Part shown: positions 47,301-60,654 of the stretch, in pieces | Position numbering within the stretch: position 1 is the stretch's first letter | How the letters are laid out: each line of letters begins with the position of its first letter | DNA from: Bursaphelenchus xylophilus | Lineage: Eukaryota; Nematoda; Chromadorea; Rhabditida; Aphelenchoididae | Reading direction: 5' to 3' | Assembly (NCBI GenBank): GCA_904066235.2 | Contig: CAJFCV020000006.1 | Span: forward strand, 4,030,001-4,094,000 | Length of the DNA stretch: 64,000 bases | Made by a program: the position numbers and the translations under genes | The notes under the pieces: model-generated | Database searches by the model: none | What the model was told of the DNA's origin: nothing | The model's input: only the letters and a program-made list of their open reading frames with translations

Positions 47301-50300
47301 TTCGTAAGGAAAAAGAAAAGAAAGAAAAAAGACTTACCATGGACTTGTTGACCATTGAACGTCACGTCGATGACATATGTTCCGGCATGTTGTGGTATGA
47401 ACGTGACCAAACAGCGCCCCGCATCTTGCATTTGCACATTGTTCGGTACCTTGCCCTGATTCACACTAATCTCCAGCTGGCCTTTGCCGGCTTCGGCCGC
47501 GTCAACTGCAGGAATCACGTATAATTGCGACACATAGCCGTTCCGCTCCATGGCCAACGAATCACAAGATTACCTGAGGCGATTTTCTCTTCTCGACAGA
47601 GAATTTTACCGCATTTGAAGGAAAACTGAAAGAATTTTTTCGGATGGCTCCGTGGGATGCTAGCTCGCGAACACGGGTATTTAATATTTATGTGGGTCGT
47701 GATTCATATAAGGAGGAGTAATTGGACCGGAAAGAGAGGTTTGCAAGCGTTTTGGGGGCAAAACGCTTGACAAGTGTCATGTTTTTGTTGGAAACAGATT
47801 GGAAAACCGTTCCGGGGGAAAGTCTAAGGATAGAAACGGATGTTCAAGTAGAATTTCAAGGAGCTGAGAGCGCAATCTTTAGTTGAAACTTGATTTTTGG
47901 AGCTTTGTGTAGAAGTTTTTGGATTTATTACCTTATCCATGAAAATTATGGCTTCAAATACTCGAAAAAGTTCATTTTTGATTTAAATTTGGGTTAATTA
48001 GTATTTACAAGGCTGACATATTGCAAACGTATGCTGTAATATATACAACAAGACAAGAATTTGCAACAAAACACCTCGATATTAATCATGATGACGTAAC
48101 TTTCTAATTGGTCATCAAGGTGGGAAGGATAATATCAAAATGATCCCGAAAAAAGTGCGAAAGATAAGGTAATGTCAGTGTAAGATGGGAGGACTATTTG
48201 GGAGATTTGGAGGGTATGTAGACGGTTTTTGACATCGTAATAGGTGTTATACTTGATATTAAATGTGTCAAGAATATTATTGATGACATAAGATAAAAGC
48301 TAGGGGTAATTTTAAAGCCAGAGGTGTACTAAGAATATGTAGGTTTTGATCTAATATGGGCTTAATAATCATATTAGAGACAATAAAATTGAAAAACGAA
48401 CCATATGTGGCTTTAGTCATCAAATATAATATCAGGTAGTGAAAGTTGTCAAAGTTGTTGCGTAAAAATAGTCAAGGTTGCACCGATCGGCTTTAAAGCG
48501 AATTCCTGATACCACTACTCAAACTTGAGCTGAAACTCTCCTTTAGTTCGTAATACAAACATCAAGAGTTTCGGCCCCGTTTTTCAAATACAAACCGCCA
48601 AAGAAAAGTCTCGGATCGCCCCAATATAATCGATAGTAACCGCAGCGCCTTCCAAAAGGTTAGGATTGCATTGTGTGTTTGATCATGGATGTATTTATAT
48701 AACGCGGGGCAATCGAATTGAAACAGAGAAAATTGAGAACGCTGAACTTGCGGGAAAAATAGAGGGTCGGATGGAGAAGATGCAAGTGTTTTTTCGGGTA
48801 AATAAACAGTAAACAAGAGAGTAAAAGTGAGCGGAACGCGCTTACAGTTAGTTGGGCAGTAGTTGGGGTTGCTGCTCTCGCTGGCAGATCAACAATTTTA
48901 TGGTGAAAAATGGGAAAGTATCAAAAAATGTGATGGAATTTTAGCTTGCAATTTGTCAAAATCCAAGAGTGGGAATTTGTTAAAATTTGGTATATGTTTT
49001 GATCATGAGTAAAGAAGAAAAATGACAAATTTTTGGACCGCGCAATGCAGAAACTGCTGAGATTTTTTAGTACAGGAATTGCCACAAATTTGATTTTTTT
49101 TCAGCTCTCCTTGTAACGCAAAAGACAAAATTGTTAGCAATAGATTTGTGGTTCAAGTATCATATATTTATGTCAAATTCGAAGAGAATCGACCAGTCGA
49201 ATTTTGTGTAATTTCCTGTTTAAATTTATGTTGTAATAGACAAATAGTATGCAGAATCAAAAATCTCCAATTTTTTCTCAATTACAACCCAAATTCTTAA
49301 ACATTACAATCACATCCAAAAGACGTTATAAATTGAGATGTCGAAAAGGGAATCATTATTTTCGCAAACGGCAAATCGGAAAACAAAAAAGTCAGCAAAA
49401 GGTCAAAACTAAAGGTCTTACATGGGAAATAGTTCAAAAACATTAGACACCAAAACAAATGCGACGATTTAAGAGCCTTCTTAATGGCCCATCTCCAAAT
49501 TTTAAGGGCAACAACAGCAATTTTCAGACGGGGAAATGACGAAAATTAAGAAAATCAAAGACTTTTTTGGAATTTTTAAAAATCAAAGTTTAAAAAAATC
49601 GGTAGAAAAGAAATCCTTGATTCTAAATTGTTTCTTTTTTCATACAAAAGAATTTTACAACTAAAAAGTTCAATTGAATTTATGAATAAAAAAGGTTTTG
49701 ACTCGTACAATATAATTGACGTCATAATATCGGTTCAGAAATCAAATTTCGGTCTCAACTTTCTTAAACCTCCATAGGAGGGCTCCTTTCCCACGCCACC
49801 CTAACCTTATACCCACTCTACCTGCGTCTGTTTACCCAGTGTAAGAACGGGAAGGGAAAGGAGAAGGAAAATGAGTCAGAAGACCAAATAATGACAAAAT
49901 TCTTGAGGACAAAGCTATCACTGGGATTGTGGAGGGATAGGAGCAAGGGGTTTAGTTAGTAATTAAGTTGGAATTGAGAGGAAAAAAATTACTTTTGAAA
50001 AAATGAAATTTTAGAGGGCTAGAGGAAAAAAATTAAAAAGGAAATTTCTCGATATACGACTGGTCGATTTTCTTCAAATTTTTGGATGCTTGCTCTATCT
50101 GGCACAGCTTTCAAGTCCTGAAAGTTTTAGCTCATGCTATTGCAATCAGAGCCGAAATATTGAAGGATAATGAAGAGACTATTGAAAATGAAGAGAGACG
50201 GTTAGAGAAAAAAGTTTTTCAATCCCATCTTGCTCTAACTTTGCGGAATAGGACACAATAGGGAAGTGGAGCCTTTTACAGAAAGATGTCTCAAATTGAA

Positions 50301-53300
50301 AATGATTTTAGAGGTGTAAACCATTAAGGTTGCAATTTTTAGAGCAGGATCAGCGTTTGTGCCCATTTTAGAGCAAATTCCTTATCTAGAGGGCTCCTTT
50401 TTTGGTTCGTTATCATGTACGATATCTCATTAGACTTTTAGATTCACGATTCCCCCTAAATTCATCGAAAATCCTCGAAAACTCACTCTTTCCCGCTCCC
50501 TTTTATCGTTCGAAACCCCCCGTTCTCCATCAAAACAGCAGACAAAACGTATAAAAATATAATTAAAATCCCCCATCACTCGCTGCAGAGGACGAGTAAA
50601 CAAAAAAATCAGCTATAGATATTCGATAGCAACACAATACAAGAGAGTTAAGCCAATACGAGGGGCGCGCGTTTCCACGTGAGATGGCGGCCTTCGAACC
50701 GGGGTAAACAGAGTGCGCGCTGTAACGAAAAGAGAGGGTTTCAAGACCAGCAAACAACGCAGAAGATGGGGGAATTGGGGAGGAAGAGATTGCGGGTTGA
50801 TTATTTGTAAATAATATACACTTAAATGGAGGGGTTTATAATTCAGCGGACGCTTCAAAGCGGGGAAATAAAAGTGAGATCGTAGACAAATGAGGGGATT
50901 GGGAGGGGAAGCGCTTGAATAAATTAGAATAGAGGCTGTAATAGCCGGTGATTTGCCTTATGAGGTGTGTTAGATTGACTGTTGGGGATTTTGATGACCG
51001 AAAAAGGAAAATATGTGCTGCTGATAATGCTTAACGTGAGACGCTCAGATCTAGCTGAAATTTGGCACAAATTTTGACTAGGGGTTTTGAGAGTATCTAC
51101 CAAACATTGAGCTGCAAACTTGCAGATAGCATTGAGAATTTTAGGTCAAACGTTCGATTTTTTTCCAAGTTTTTGAACTTGAAATTGACAAGAGAAAATT
51201 CGCAAAGGATAGGTGACATTTCATCGACTGCAAAATCTCATATTTCCCCTCAAAAATCCCCGAAAAGCCATACAAATATCCGAGCTCAAAGTCCATGACG
51301 TACCCTCCAGTGCCAGAGTACTAATAAAAAAAACAAAACTGGTTATAAGTGTGAAGGTCACTTAATCCCAAAGCCAAACGCCCGAGGCGAGAGCGGGAGA
51401 GAGGCTGAGATTACAATACTACGATCCCGACAATTCCCGGGCAAAAAGTGGTTTCGGAATGACAAAAGATGGCGGCAGTTGACGGCCGTTATTTTTGTAT
51501 TATTTTGTATATATCAATGTAGGCTTATGGCCTTTGAATTGAGACTGGCATTGTTGGCTGATGGGATTGGAATACAAGGGAATTGCGACCCGGGGAGAGA
51601 ACAGAGGGCCTGGGGAGTATTGTAGTAAAGAGGAAACAAGGTTGACCTCAAAAAATTGGAAAAGCAGGGAATTTGAAAAAGGAGAGTATCAGTGATATAA
51701 TCCTTGACAAAAATGGGGTGCAATCTCAATATAGCGGGCAATCCAGCCTAAAAATTCCATTGTTGAAAGAAGTTATGGCTATTAGAACATTTTGAGACTA
51801 AAATTAACCCTTGGATAACGAAGCTTTTTTATAACGAACAAACTTTTTGTTACCCTTGCTATTTGTTGTCCCAAGCCTACAAGACTTCCAAAAGCGCTGA
51901 TAAAGGCCTGGAGAAGCAAATTTTTTTGTGGTAAAATACGATTCTGTTTTTTAAGTCATTCTTAATGTCATTTCTGCGAAGATATCTGCGATTTTAACTA
52001 CATGTATAGGAGAGGTCTTTGACCGAAATAGAGGATAGCCCAAAATGAGGATGACCCATATTCTTAAAGTTTTATGTACACACCCAATATTCCCTTTACA
52101 TGAATTGCTGCAAAATTTCACCCCATAAGTTGCAGGCACAGCAACTTATGGGGTGAAATTCACAGCGCGTTTTTCAGCCTATCCTTTTTTGACTTCTCCG
52201 CCAAATCTTGACTAGCCCCAATGCAACCAGTGTTACATAATATTACACAATAGTTGACGCAAAAACTTTTTCCGATCCACTCAAAAGCCCCGGTCAAAAT
52301 GCAAAAACGAATCCAGAAATGAGTCGGAAAAAAAAAGTTAAAACCCTCAGGCAGTCCGGGCTTCTGTTGCGACAAAAGCGACGGCTCTGCTTGATTCCGA
52401 CACAAAAATCGGCTCAAAACTCGGAGCGCGCTCGAAAAAACGCGACGATAAACTACACCTCACTTGGCAGCTGTACGAAAAAATGAATGGAAAACATTAA
52501 ACAGTAATGTTACGGAGGCAAAATTCAGAGTCTTGGGTTGTAAACAATACATTAGATATTTTTCAAACGAATTGATTTCAATCTTAAAATAATTCGCCGC
52601 CGTTCGCAACAACTCCATAAACTTGAGTAGCGAAGCAATAAACCCAAGGTTACGCAATACATAAATTAATCGCTGATATCTTCGAAACCTTTTTTTTTGA
52701 TACATTTTCAAGCTCATTTCAACGGTTTTTTTCTCTTGCGCTAATATTTATTGCTACGCCATATCCGATCGAACAAAAAATTTTCGGAAATGTAGCCTAA
52801 CATAAATTATTTTTCGATGACAATTCCTTAAATTTTCCTTGGAAAAGTTTGGATTTTTTATGGAACTTTTTAACTCCTGCTTTAATCCAATGATGACTTT
52901 TTGAAGCCAAAAATCGCCAAAAAATTCAAAATTACGCCAACTTTCGACTTAAAAATCTCGGTAATTTCTGCATAACGCGAGATAAAAACCCCATACATCT
53001 TAAAAAATGTAACTCTAAATTTTCCCTAAATTTCATCTTGATCAAAGACTCAAACTAGGGCCATCTCTCGTTCAAACTTCCCAAAAAATTTCCCCAATAA
53101 AACCCTTCCACTAAACCTCCAAAAAAGTAAGCAAAATCATCTCCCATCGCTACTGCAAACCCATAAATTTGTAAACATTTCCCACCAAGCAAGCGTGTAA
53201 AGTGGCTGTCAGCGCTCGAAAACGAGATCGAAAAGTTTTGTCGACCTGTTTCGATTAAAATTCCTCGATGAAAAATGGAGGAAAAGGCCCAATAAAAAGG

Positions 53301-56300
53301 GGGAAAAAGCACGTTTGAATTGAAAATTGAGGAGGGCTGAGGATTCTACAATGTTGTAAATTCTCAGAACGATCACTAATTGCGTTGTCAATTAGAAATT
53401 GAGGGATGAGTAATATTGATGAGGGAAATGGGAAAAATTGAGAAAAAAAGGGAAAATTTTAAATTCTTGGGCAAAACAGACGTCATAATGACGTATCCTA
53501 GTGCCTAGTGAATTTGGAAACAAAGAAAATGCTCTAAGCGGTATTATTAGGTTGGCTAATAAGTTCTTGAAATTTTTTGCTCTGTATCACTACGGTTTTT
53601 TTGGGACAGTTTAGCAAGGACAGCAATATATAACTTGTAGTAGAGCTTGAGTACTGTCAAGTAGAGAGGCAACCAGGTCACAGCCTTTGCCAAGGTTTTA
53701 TAACGGCATGTTGAAAAAGATCATATTTTGAGGTGGTTTCTTCTACAGCGCTTAAAGAGGTCTGATACTCACCGGTTCTATAGCCCAACTAAACGGTGTA
53801 TAAAGCCTGAACATCGTTAACAATGCCACGGTAGTGTACTGGTCCTAAAGGCTCACTAACGGCGACTATGACTTTAGTTTATAATAAGACCGCCGGACCA
53901 TTTTGAAGATAGTTAAGGAATGCTATTGAAGCTTGTGTGAATTAATACACAGAGCAGCTTTACGTGTATCGTATGATGCAAAAACATTTCCATCTTTTGC
54001 ACACAATATGAAGATATGACCAAATTTATCATTAGGGCTTGACCGGTTTTCAACAGGGAGTCCATCTGAAAACTGCTGCTTTTTAGCCAAACATATATCT
54101 CAGCAGCCCAACTAGTGCGCGTTAATGAGAAGTATGTCCTGTATTATAACCATGTAAACAAGAGCCAATGATTTGACGTGCAGGATTCTGAAGTTCAGAT
54201 CCAAGCAACAGTCCATCTCCAGGAGGGTATTTTTGAGTCGCTCTTGGAATTGTCATAGGCCTACGCTCTTGCCGTTGTTACCAAATGGTAACACAGTTAC
54301 GAAGGGTGCTTATACATGCTACCTTGGCCAGCTGCGGGCAGCGGGCAAAAAGAAAACCGCCGTTTGGGATACCGGGACGACGCGGAAAGCCATGCGCCAC
54401 AAGGATGTTAGTAAAAAGTTTCTAAACATTTCGAATGGGATCCACTTCCCCGACAGTTTTACAGCTTGAGCATCGGCGACTGTAACAGACATCAGTTCCA
54501 TAAACTGGCGCACTGTCTTCATGGAAGAAACTTTAATACATTTGAACATCCAAAAAGTGACTCCAAAAAAAGATTTTAAGTCTAACTCCTTTGATATGCC
54601 TGCTGAAGACGTCGCTCAGCATTAGTATTGTAGGGACTATGTGACAGTTACTAAGCATGGATATATCAGTTATTGTTTGTCAACCGCAAAAAAGTTTTGG
54701 CACAAAGAAGAAATCGTAAAAAATTTCAAGAACTTATTAGCCAACCTAATATCTGCGAGTTTCACCTTGTTTTAGGCAGCTTAAAAAGAAAACGTCCAAA
54801 AAATTGAGGAAAACCAAAATTTGACAAGGAGTCTTATGTCCTTATGACCTGTTTGAGATGGTAATATAAACCACAATAGCTTGATTTTTTACAACAACTG
54901 GAGCTGCCGTTTTTGTACCTCATTTACCTACTGAAAATTGAAAAATAATCAAAATTCCCCCTAAATAACCTAAAACAATATCGCGGACCAGGTAATCTCG
55001 ATGATTCGAAGGCCTGAATGGATTAACAACATTGTTACAGTATTACAATAAAATTCCCTGCCAGTACTTACCAATGAATTGCACTGGTTCCCCAGGGCTT
55101 CCGTCTTTTACCGGTTGAACCTTGATTTTGTGAATGTCATAGCCAGTGACTGTCAAAGGGCCCGAATCGATGAGTCGATTGTTGATGAAAATCTCCAACA
55201 AGTAGTCTCCAACTTTTTTAACAACATATTCGCAACGGACACAGTCGCGTTGCTCGAAAATTCGAACATCCAACGGTGTCCCGCTGGCATCTGAAACAAC
55301 GTAAATTTTGATTTTTTTGATGGTTAAATAAGGTGTAGCTGATTGATGGGAGGAATAAGCTACCTGTTAGTCGAACCCTGACATCTGAAGCCTTCAGAAT
55401 CCCGGTGGACGCGTTGATCTCAAACGCGCTTGTTGCGTTTACTTGGGCTCGATGAAGGCCTACTCCAACTAGCTCCGAGTAGCTGAAAAATGAAAACGAC
55501 GTAGAATAACTGTTAAGCCTGTCAGCTATATGTTTGCACACAGCTTAAAAAAAACTGTAAGGATGCATTTGACCAATTTAAATTGGGATTTTGGAGCCGG
55601 AAAGTTCTTTTTTATATCAAAGTCATCAATATAAAGTGTGTGTATAAAATCGGAGAGATTCCCTTTACGGAAATTAGGAATTAAAAAGATTTTTTTCAAA
55701 GTATTTCGGCGAAGAAGCCATCGTTTCAAAAACCAAAACTTACGGCTCATCCTCCACATGCTGACTCCGTAGTTGCCGAATCCCGGCATTCGTCGAATAA
55801 TCCACCGAGCCTTGGCCATTCCGCACAGGCAACGTCCACGGCGACCCTCGCACATGCTCTCCATTGAACTTCATCTCAATCACATGAGGCGCGGGCTGCA
55901 GAGGTGTGAATTCGGCGAGGAAATGCCGGGTCTTCAGCTCGCGGACACGGCATGTCACCCGACCGCCGTTGATTATAATCTCCAGGTTGCCCGACCCCGC
56001 TGCAGCGGCGTCGACTAAAAAAATCGGCGAAAATAAGTGGGAGAGTTGCGGACGGGGGATAACTTTATGAGGAGGCGATGTGGAGGAATTAGGGGGAATT
56101 TTATAAAAATTATAAAAAATTGTTTAAAATACGCACTATCTTTTATAAATTTCATTTTGGCTCATACACATTTCATTAATTTTTACAAAAATCGCAAAAA
56201 GACCTCATAAATTGAAGAGACACAGAGATAAAATCAAAAAATTCCCTCATCCACTTGAGGAATTCGCAATAAAAAGTGGTTTTTGAACAAAAACAATGAA

Positions 56301-59171
56301 CGGAATGGAGGTTAATGACTAAACGAAGGTCTCCCCTCGTCTCTTGTGATGTTGCAACAACCAAAATTTTGAGAAAAAACAGCTGGATTTTTGACGGATT
56401 TTTTTTTCAAAAATGGAAAAAATTGAAATTACAAAAAAAAATAATGTCGTTTATTAGAAAATCCCTAATTAAAAAAATCTTTACATGGCCTTTAGGCAAA
56501 TATTGAGGCCAAAATGAGTTTTTGCCTGTAAATTTTTTCTATGAAAAAATGAGATTTTTTGAAGCGCCCCGATTTCTTTGAAACTGAAATTTTTTGTCAT
56601 AAAAAGGATTTAAAATAGCAATGTCAGTAGAAGCGACTTACTCTCGAAGCTGAGGTCCTGACCAAGTCGGTTTAAGTCGATAAATTGAGGTATGTTTCGG
56701 ACAGTGACCAGCTCCGGATCTCCAACATTACATAACAAAGTGTGGTCGTAGATCGATTGGTCATACAGTTGAACGTCGATTTTGTGCTCGCCTAAACATC
56801 ACAGTACGTATGTGAAATGAAAATCGGCACTCACCAACTTCGACGGGTTTCCATTCGCAGCGAAAGGCGCCGTTTTCGATGGGCGCAACTCGCGCATGCT
56901 TCTGCTTCCCTGAGGGCCCTTAACATCGATTTTTGATGAAGTCTTTGTAGACGAACAAGCAAAGCGGACGCGGACATAGACGACAGGACCATTAAGCTTG
57001 GGTTGGAGCAATAGCTCGAGGGCGTTTAGCCAAAACTTGGGATCTTATGGACGACCATCCAAAAAAGTCATCATTTTTAGGCAAAAAGTTTAAATTTTCG
57101 TCAAAAAACACTTCATAAGTTACATTGCCTTTTGCAATGATCTTCTCACAGTACTCTATTTTCTTTAGAGCATTGAAGTTTTTCATTTTCAACATAAAAT
57201 TTCATCTAAATTTGCGATTTTTCACACCGAAACCGAGTGCCAACAGAGAGATCAAAGAGATCGGAGAGAGAGCAAGAGAAGCGTGCAAAACACAAAAAAA
57301 TCTCACAAGGAAGGTATTCAAAATGTGACTGTGCAAGTCTTAGTCTTGCTCTGCGCTATGCCCAAGGCAAAATAAGTCGTCAAATTCTTGAATACCTTCC
57401 TTGTTCGACCCAAAAGGTCTCAAGTCCTCCACCCACCTGTGATCACAACATTCAGATCCTTGGCCGACGCTCCAATCGCGTTAACAAAGAAGTGAGCGAT
57501 TCGGTCGACGGCCGCCGTCTTCAGCTGTTCTCCGTGAACCGAGACCTGACTCGCATCGGCTATGTCCAATATAAAAGGAGAGCCTTTGATCTCCATGCCA
57601 TTGAAGGTTATGTGAATTTCATAGCGGGCTGGCCCGTCTGGTGTGAAATGAACTCTGTAGCGTTGGCGGGTACCCTCTTCCACAACCCCACAAGGGATTT
57701 GACGGTGGTTTTTGAATATTGAGACCTGAAAAACGGGGTAAACGTAGCTTCAATGTTAGACCTTCCTAAATCTCCAAACCTCCAAAAAATCATCAGAACT
57801 CACATTAACCTCTCCCTCGCCGGCCTGTTGCGCGTCCACGGTGAATTTGAGCTCCTGTCCCACCAATCCCACGTCCAACCCGTACACATTCACTCGGTCC
57901 GCATCGAAGACTTGCACGTCGAATGGGCTGCCTTTGATGTGTTCGCCGGCGTACACGATCCCGATCTGCCACTGGCCTGCATGCGAACCGGAGCGTAGCA
58001 ACATTAACGGGGGAACTCACCCACTTCGTCCGGCTGGAAAATGGCGGTGAAGAAGTTGGCCCGATGGCTGATCTCGCACTCTCGCCGCTTCCCACTCGGC
58101 GCCACTGATAACACGGACACTTCGTCCTGCTGCGCCCGACCGCCTTGCGCGTTGATCTGCAAGTTGGGTTGGGGAAAGAGGCAACGGGAAATTTGGAAGG
58201 GCTGGGGAATGTTTGCCGAGGGTTAAAACAAATTTTGGGAGAGTTTAGGAGCATTCTTCGGGATTCAAACTTATTTTAGAAGGTTATATTTGTAGTTGGA
58301 CAGCGTTTGAAACATTGCATGTTCTCTAGAAAGCTTATGAGCGCTCTTTTTTGACTTGAGATGGAAAATCAGGACCGTCTAAGGTCCTGATTTCTGCTTT
58401 ATGGCCTAACACTTTTAGAAAACCTCTAAAGAGCTACAGGGACGTTTCAACGGGCAAATTTTGTAGTGGCTGCCGCCACAAGATGAACAGAAAGCTCCTC
58501 ATTATCCTGTAATTTTCAAGAAACCTCTTTTTTCTTGCTTCCTAGAGGCTGATTTTGCAATACAAACTGTAATATCTTGGGCCGGATTAAGACTACTTTC
58601 AGTCATTTTCAGCCTTTCTTTTCTTGATCAGAAGACGCTCTTATTTTTGTTTACAAGGAGTATACGACTCGCACTTTTTATTCCAAAAATTTTAAGGGCA
58701 GTATTCAGCGGAAACATCAAAAAAATTGATAACGAATTTTCGGAGAGGCCCTTAGTGATAAGGCCATGTTATAAACTGTTATAAATATTGTCGGAGATGG
58801 ACAAGATGACACTCGTAAAGTCATAAAAAATCAAAATTTTGAGTTGAAAGCAATATTAATATCAGTCTTTGTTAAGAACCCTCAGGGAATTAGATCTTTT
58901 TAAAATTCGAAAAAAAGATTTTTCACTTTTTCGACCAAAAATCGGTCAAAGATTTGCGATCCAAACTTACCACCACCTCCACCACACTGCCCACTGAACA
59001 CGGCTCACTCAGACCTGAGAACGAGACGTGCCCCACATGGGGCTGGTCATAGTCCGCCATTGGACTCGGCGGTCGAAATTCTGTGCTCTCTTCTGAGGCT
59101 GCGGTTGAGGGATGGACTAGCAGATGAATCGGCGATGTCGGCAATTCAACGGCCTCACAGAAGATGTGCAC
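38337..59171 (-). CDS. fln-2: Filamin (FLN-2-like), 3' part of gene, at least 2770 aa
   Basis: Actin-associated scaffold made of about 23 Ig-filamin repeats. 24 exons (minus): 58971-59171, 58021-58156, 57804-57976, 57437-57725, 56835-56918, 56642-56791, 55744-56014, 55364-55482, 55072-55290, 47338-47505, 45610-47013, 44627-45116, 44273-44460, 43970-44053, 43767-43904, 42617-43573, 42288-42368, 41787-42245, 41479-41700, 41032-41355, 40606-40689, 38985-40566, 38724-38923, 38337-38626; 8313 nt, in phase throughout. Each repeat shows the (F/Y)TP..VG..(I/V) and GSPF pattern, e.g. GDYEIDIQLNG and HVPGSPFVFNV. A ~440-residue non-repeat linker lies in exon 45610-47013, a Lys-rich linker in 44273-44460, and a Pro-rich tail ends the protein. 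No actin-binding CH domains are seen; the 5' end is outside the window or in undetected exons. FLN-2 rather than FLN-1 is inferred from divergence and the linkers. Confidence 0.93.
40567..40605 (-). other. 39-nt intron in filamin, stopless and in frame
   Basis: Minus-strand GTAAGT...TTTTAG. Removal joins ENIG to EHVIEV, the expected repeat pattern. Retention would insert 13 residues (KLSSDVTDNIILG). Confidence 0.75.
42246..42287 (-). other. 42-nt GC-AG intron in filamin, stopless and in frame
   Basis: Minus-strand GCAAGT...TTTTAG. Removal joins KEEG to DYEIDIQ and restores the filamin repeat. Retention would add 14 residues without a stop. Confidence 0.7.
45610..47013 (-). other. Large filamin linker exon with RYE/RYD repeats
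   Basis: This 1404-nt exon encodes the end of one filamin repeat (CPIQVDV), then about 440 residues with no Ig-filamin pattern, rich in Ser, Pro, Thr, Arg and Tyr. It contains many SP/TP sites (e.g. FQSPVSPLFQSQHSPRSPT), an SSRYEPSSRYEEGVRRYDER-type repeat block and a basic end (KFGKDKNKDPNKGFDFGKSK). It is likely intrinsically disordered and a phosphorylation or interaction segment. Confidence 0.8.
47506..47760 (-). promoter_or_regulatory. Possible internal promoter and alternative start for short filamin
   Basis: The exon at 47338-47505 is open upstream past its acceptor (CCTGCAG) to an ATG at 47551. This would give MERNGYVSQLYVIPAVDAAE in frame with the filamin repeat. It faces a 7.6-kb intron, and the adjoining sequence differs in composition from the rest of that intron. 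A short isoform starting here would contain repeats from about the sixth onward. No TATA or initiator can be assigned. Confidence 0.45.
52114..52160. repeat. Perfect 20-bp hairpin
   Basis: Arms AATTTCACCCCATAAGTTGC and GCAACTTATGGGGTGAAATT with a 7-base loop, in the large filamin intron. The perfect arms suggest recent origin or constraint. Confidence 0.85.
53547..54749 (-). mobile_element. Mariner-type element, decayed
   Basis: A 1203-bp element with perfect terminal inverted repeats of about 31 bp (TTAGGTTGGCTAATAAGTTC...) and TA at both flanks (53545-53546, 54750-54751). The TTAGGTTGG end is typical of mariner. The length suits a nearly complete element, but no intact transposase is present. 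A minus-strand stretch near 54440-54500 (VKLSGKWIPFEM) recalls the GKWVPHEL linker of mariner transposases. Confidence 0.8.
57305..57404. repeat. 100-bp foldback in a filamin intron
   Basis: Perfect 17-bp arms ACAAGGAAGGTATTCAA / TTGAATACCTTCCTTGT around a 66-base loop, between exons 57437-57725 and 56835-56918. Confidence 0.75.
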
Positions 59172-60654
59172 CTGAAGAATTGGTGCTTTTAGTTTGCAAA
59201 TTTTATTACATTGTTTTGATAGATTATGCGGAGGGGATACGAGGTGAATTCGCCGAAAAAAAGGTAAAGGCTAGACATGGCTCTCGGGCCGGAGCCAAAA
59301 AATGATTGTAGTAGCAGAAGGAAAAAATTACTCAAAAATTAAGAGGTCAGGGAAAAGTTTAATTGATACAAATGTTGGCCAAATTTAAATTTGAGTGAAT
59401 TCAGCAGTCGTTTTTGCAGTTTTTTTAAAAAAATTAAAAAATTTTTTGAGATTTTTGGCTAGCTCTTACCATTTATTTTTATACCTGAGTTAGCAGGCCG
59501 AGCCAGGAATTTCAAACGGGTTAGGCCGACCGCTTTCGACCTGATAAGGAACCGTGTCCTTGTAAAGCCGAAAAATAGTAATGCCAAAATTAATAATCAA
59601 AGAAACAAACGAAGAGCAAATTCAAAAATTGCAACAATCTTTTTCCGATGTTACAGTACCAAAATTTATTTTAATCCTGCCGGGGCGTATTTTGCTAACA
59701 AAAATGTGTGCGCTATACAGAGTCATGGCAAAGAAGTAATTTCTTTCAAGAAAGATCTCAGAATGGAACATTCGGATTTTGATGACCGTAGGACAAATTG
59801 AGACTAAAATGTTCAAAGGCATTCATATACATATGAAGGAAGAGAATCGACTTGTCGTACCTCGAGAACCGTTTTTTTTAAATCAAAATATTATTCTAGA
59901 TAGTAGTCTTTTAAGACTACTATCTAGAAGTTAAACTTGAGAAAAACTTGTTAGAAAATTTTGCAGTACTAGGCGTTAAAACGGCCTACAACTCTTTTTT
60001 TATGGCACTTTCCTTACAGTCTTACAATTCACCCCTTTAACCACCCCCCGCATTCGATTCGAACTTTCAAGTTCTCTATTTCAAACCAACCCAAAAACAA
60101 TCCCCAACATCTCCCACAACTCCTCAACTTAACGGGTTTACAACTCCACCACAGCCATCTAATTAACAAAAAAGTAGAAAAAAGTAAATTTCCAAAAAAG
60201 CGAGTAAGGGATTACTTTTATTTTCGACCCGTCAAAAATCGTTTTTTGTACGAAAATTGCGTCGCTTAAAGACTTTCGGTGCGCGAATCTCTCCTCTAAC
60301 TGTATTCTCCAACGTTAAGGTCCGACTCTAAAAGGCGCCTTTTTATTTTAATTTGACCTTACACTTCTCAATATTTTTGCGGTCAGACGTGACCGGCAAA
60401 GGGAATGGTGGGAGGCTCTCGCGGAATGGGTTAGATCAAGATGTTTACGGCCGGGACAAGCGGTGCTTGGACTGGGGTTGGAGTTTAGGGGATAAAGGGT
60501 GGCGGGAAAATGTCTCTAGGAGTCTGTCGGGAAAATAATGAGCAATGTTGGTAAATCGCAAAAATGAATTGTGTCGCGACTAAATCAAATTACTTTTGAC
60601 TTCAGTGACGCGATTAGCGCAGCAACATTGCGTTCACAATTTTTTCGACAGACT
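59172..60654. other. Probable upstream filamin intron
   Basis: The most 5' filamin exon seen begins after a TTCAG acceptor, so sequence above it should be intron. No further filamin exon is recognised up to the window end. A perfect 36-bp palindrome (arms TTCTAGATAGTAGTCTT) lies at 59894-59929. Confidence 0.55.

Larger units (their letters stand above)
47506..55071. other. Large filamin intron (7.6 kb)
   Basis: Intron between exons 55072-55290 and 47338-47505; the phase carries across correctly (VQFI joined to VDAAEAGKGQ). AT-rich, with a mariner-type element (53547-54749), a perfect hairpin (52114-52160) and degenerate dispersed repeats. No nested gene is recognised on either strand. Confidence 0.7.

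Noticed and set aside
54173..54549. Intact transposase gene in the mariner element
   Set aside because: Neither strand gives a continuous transposase. Only one short stretch faintly resembles the family linker, so I call a decayed element only.
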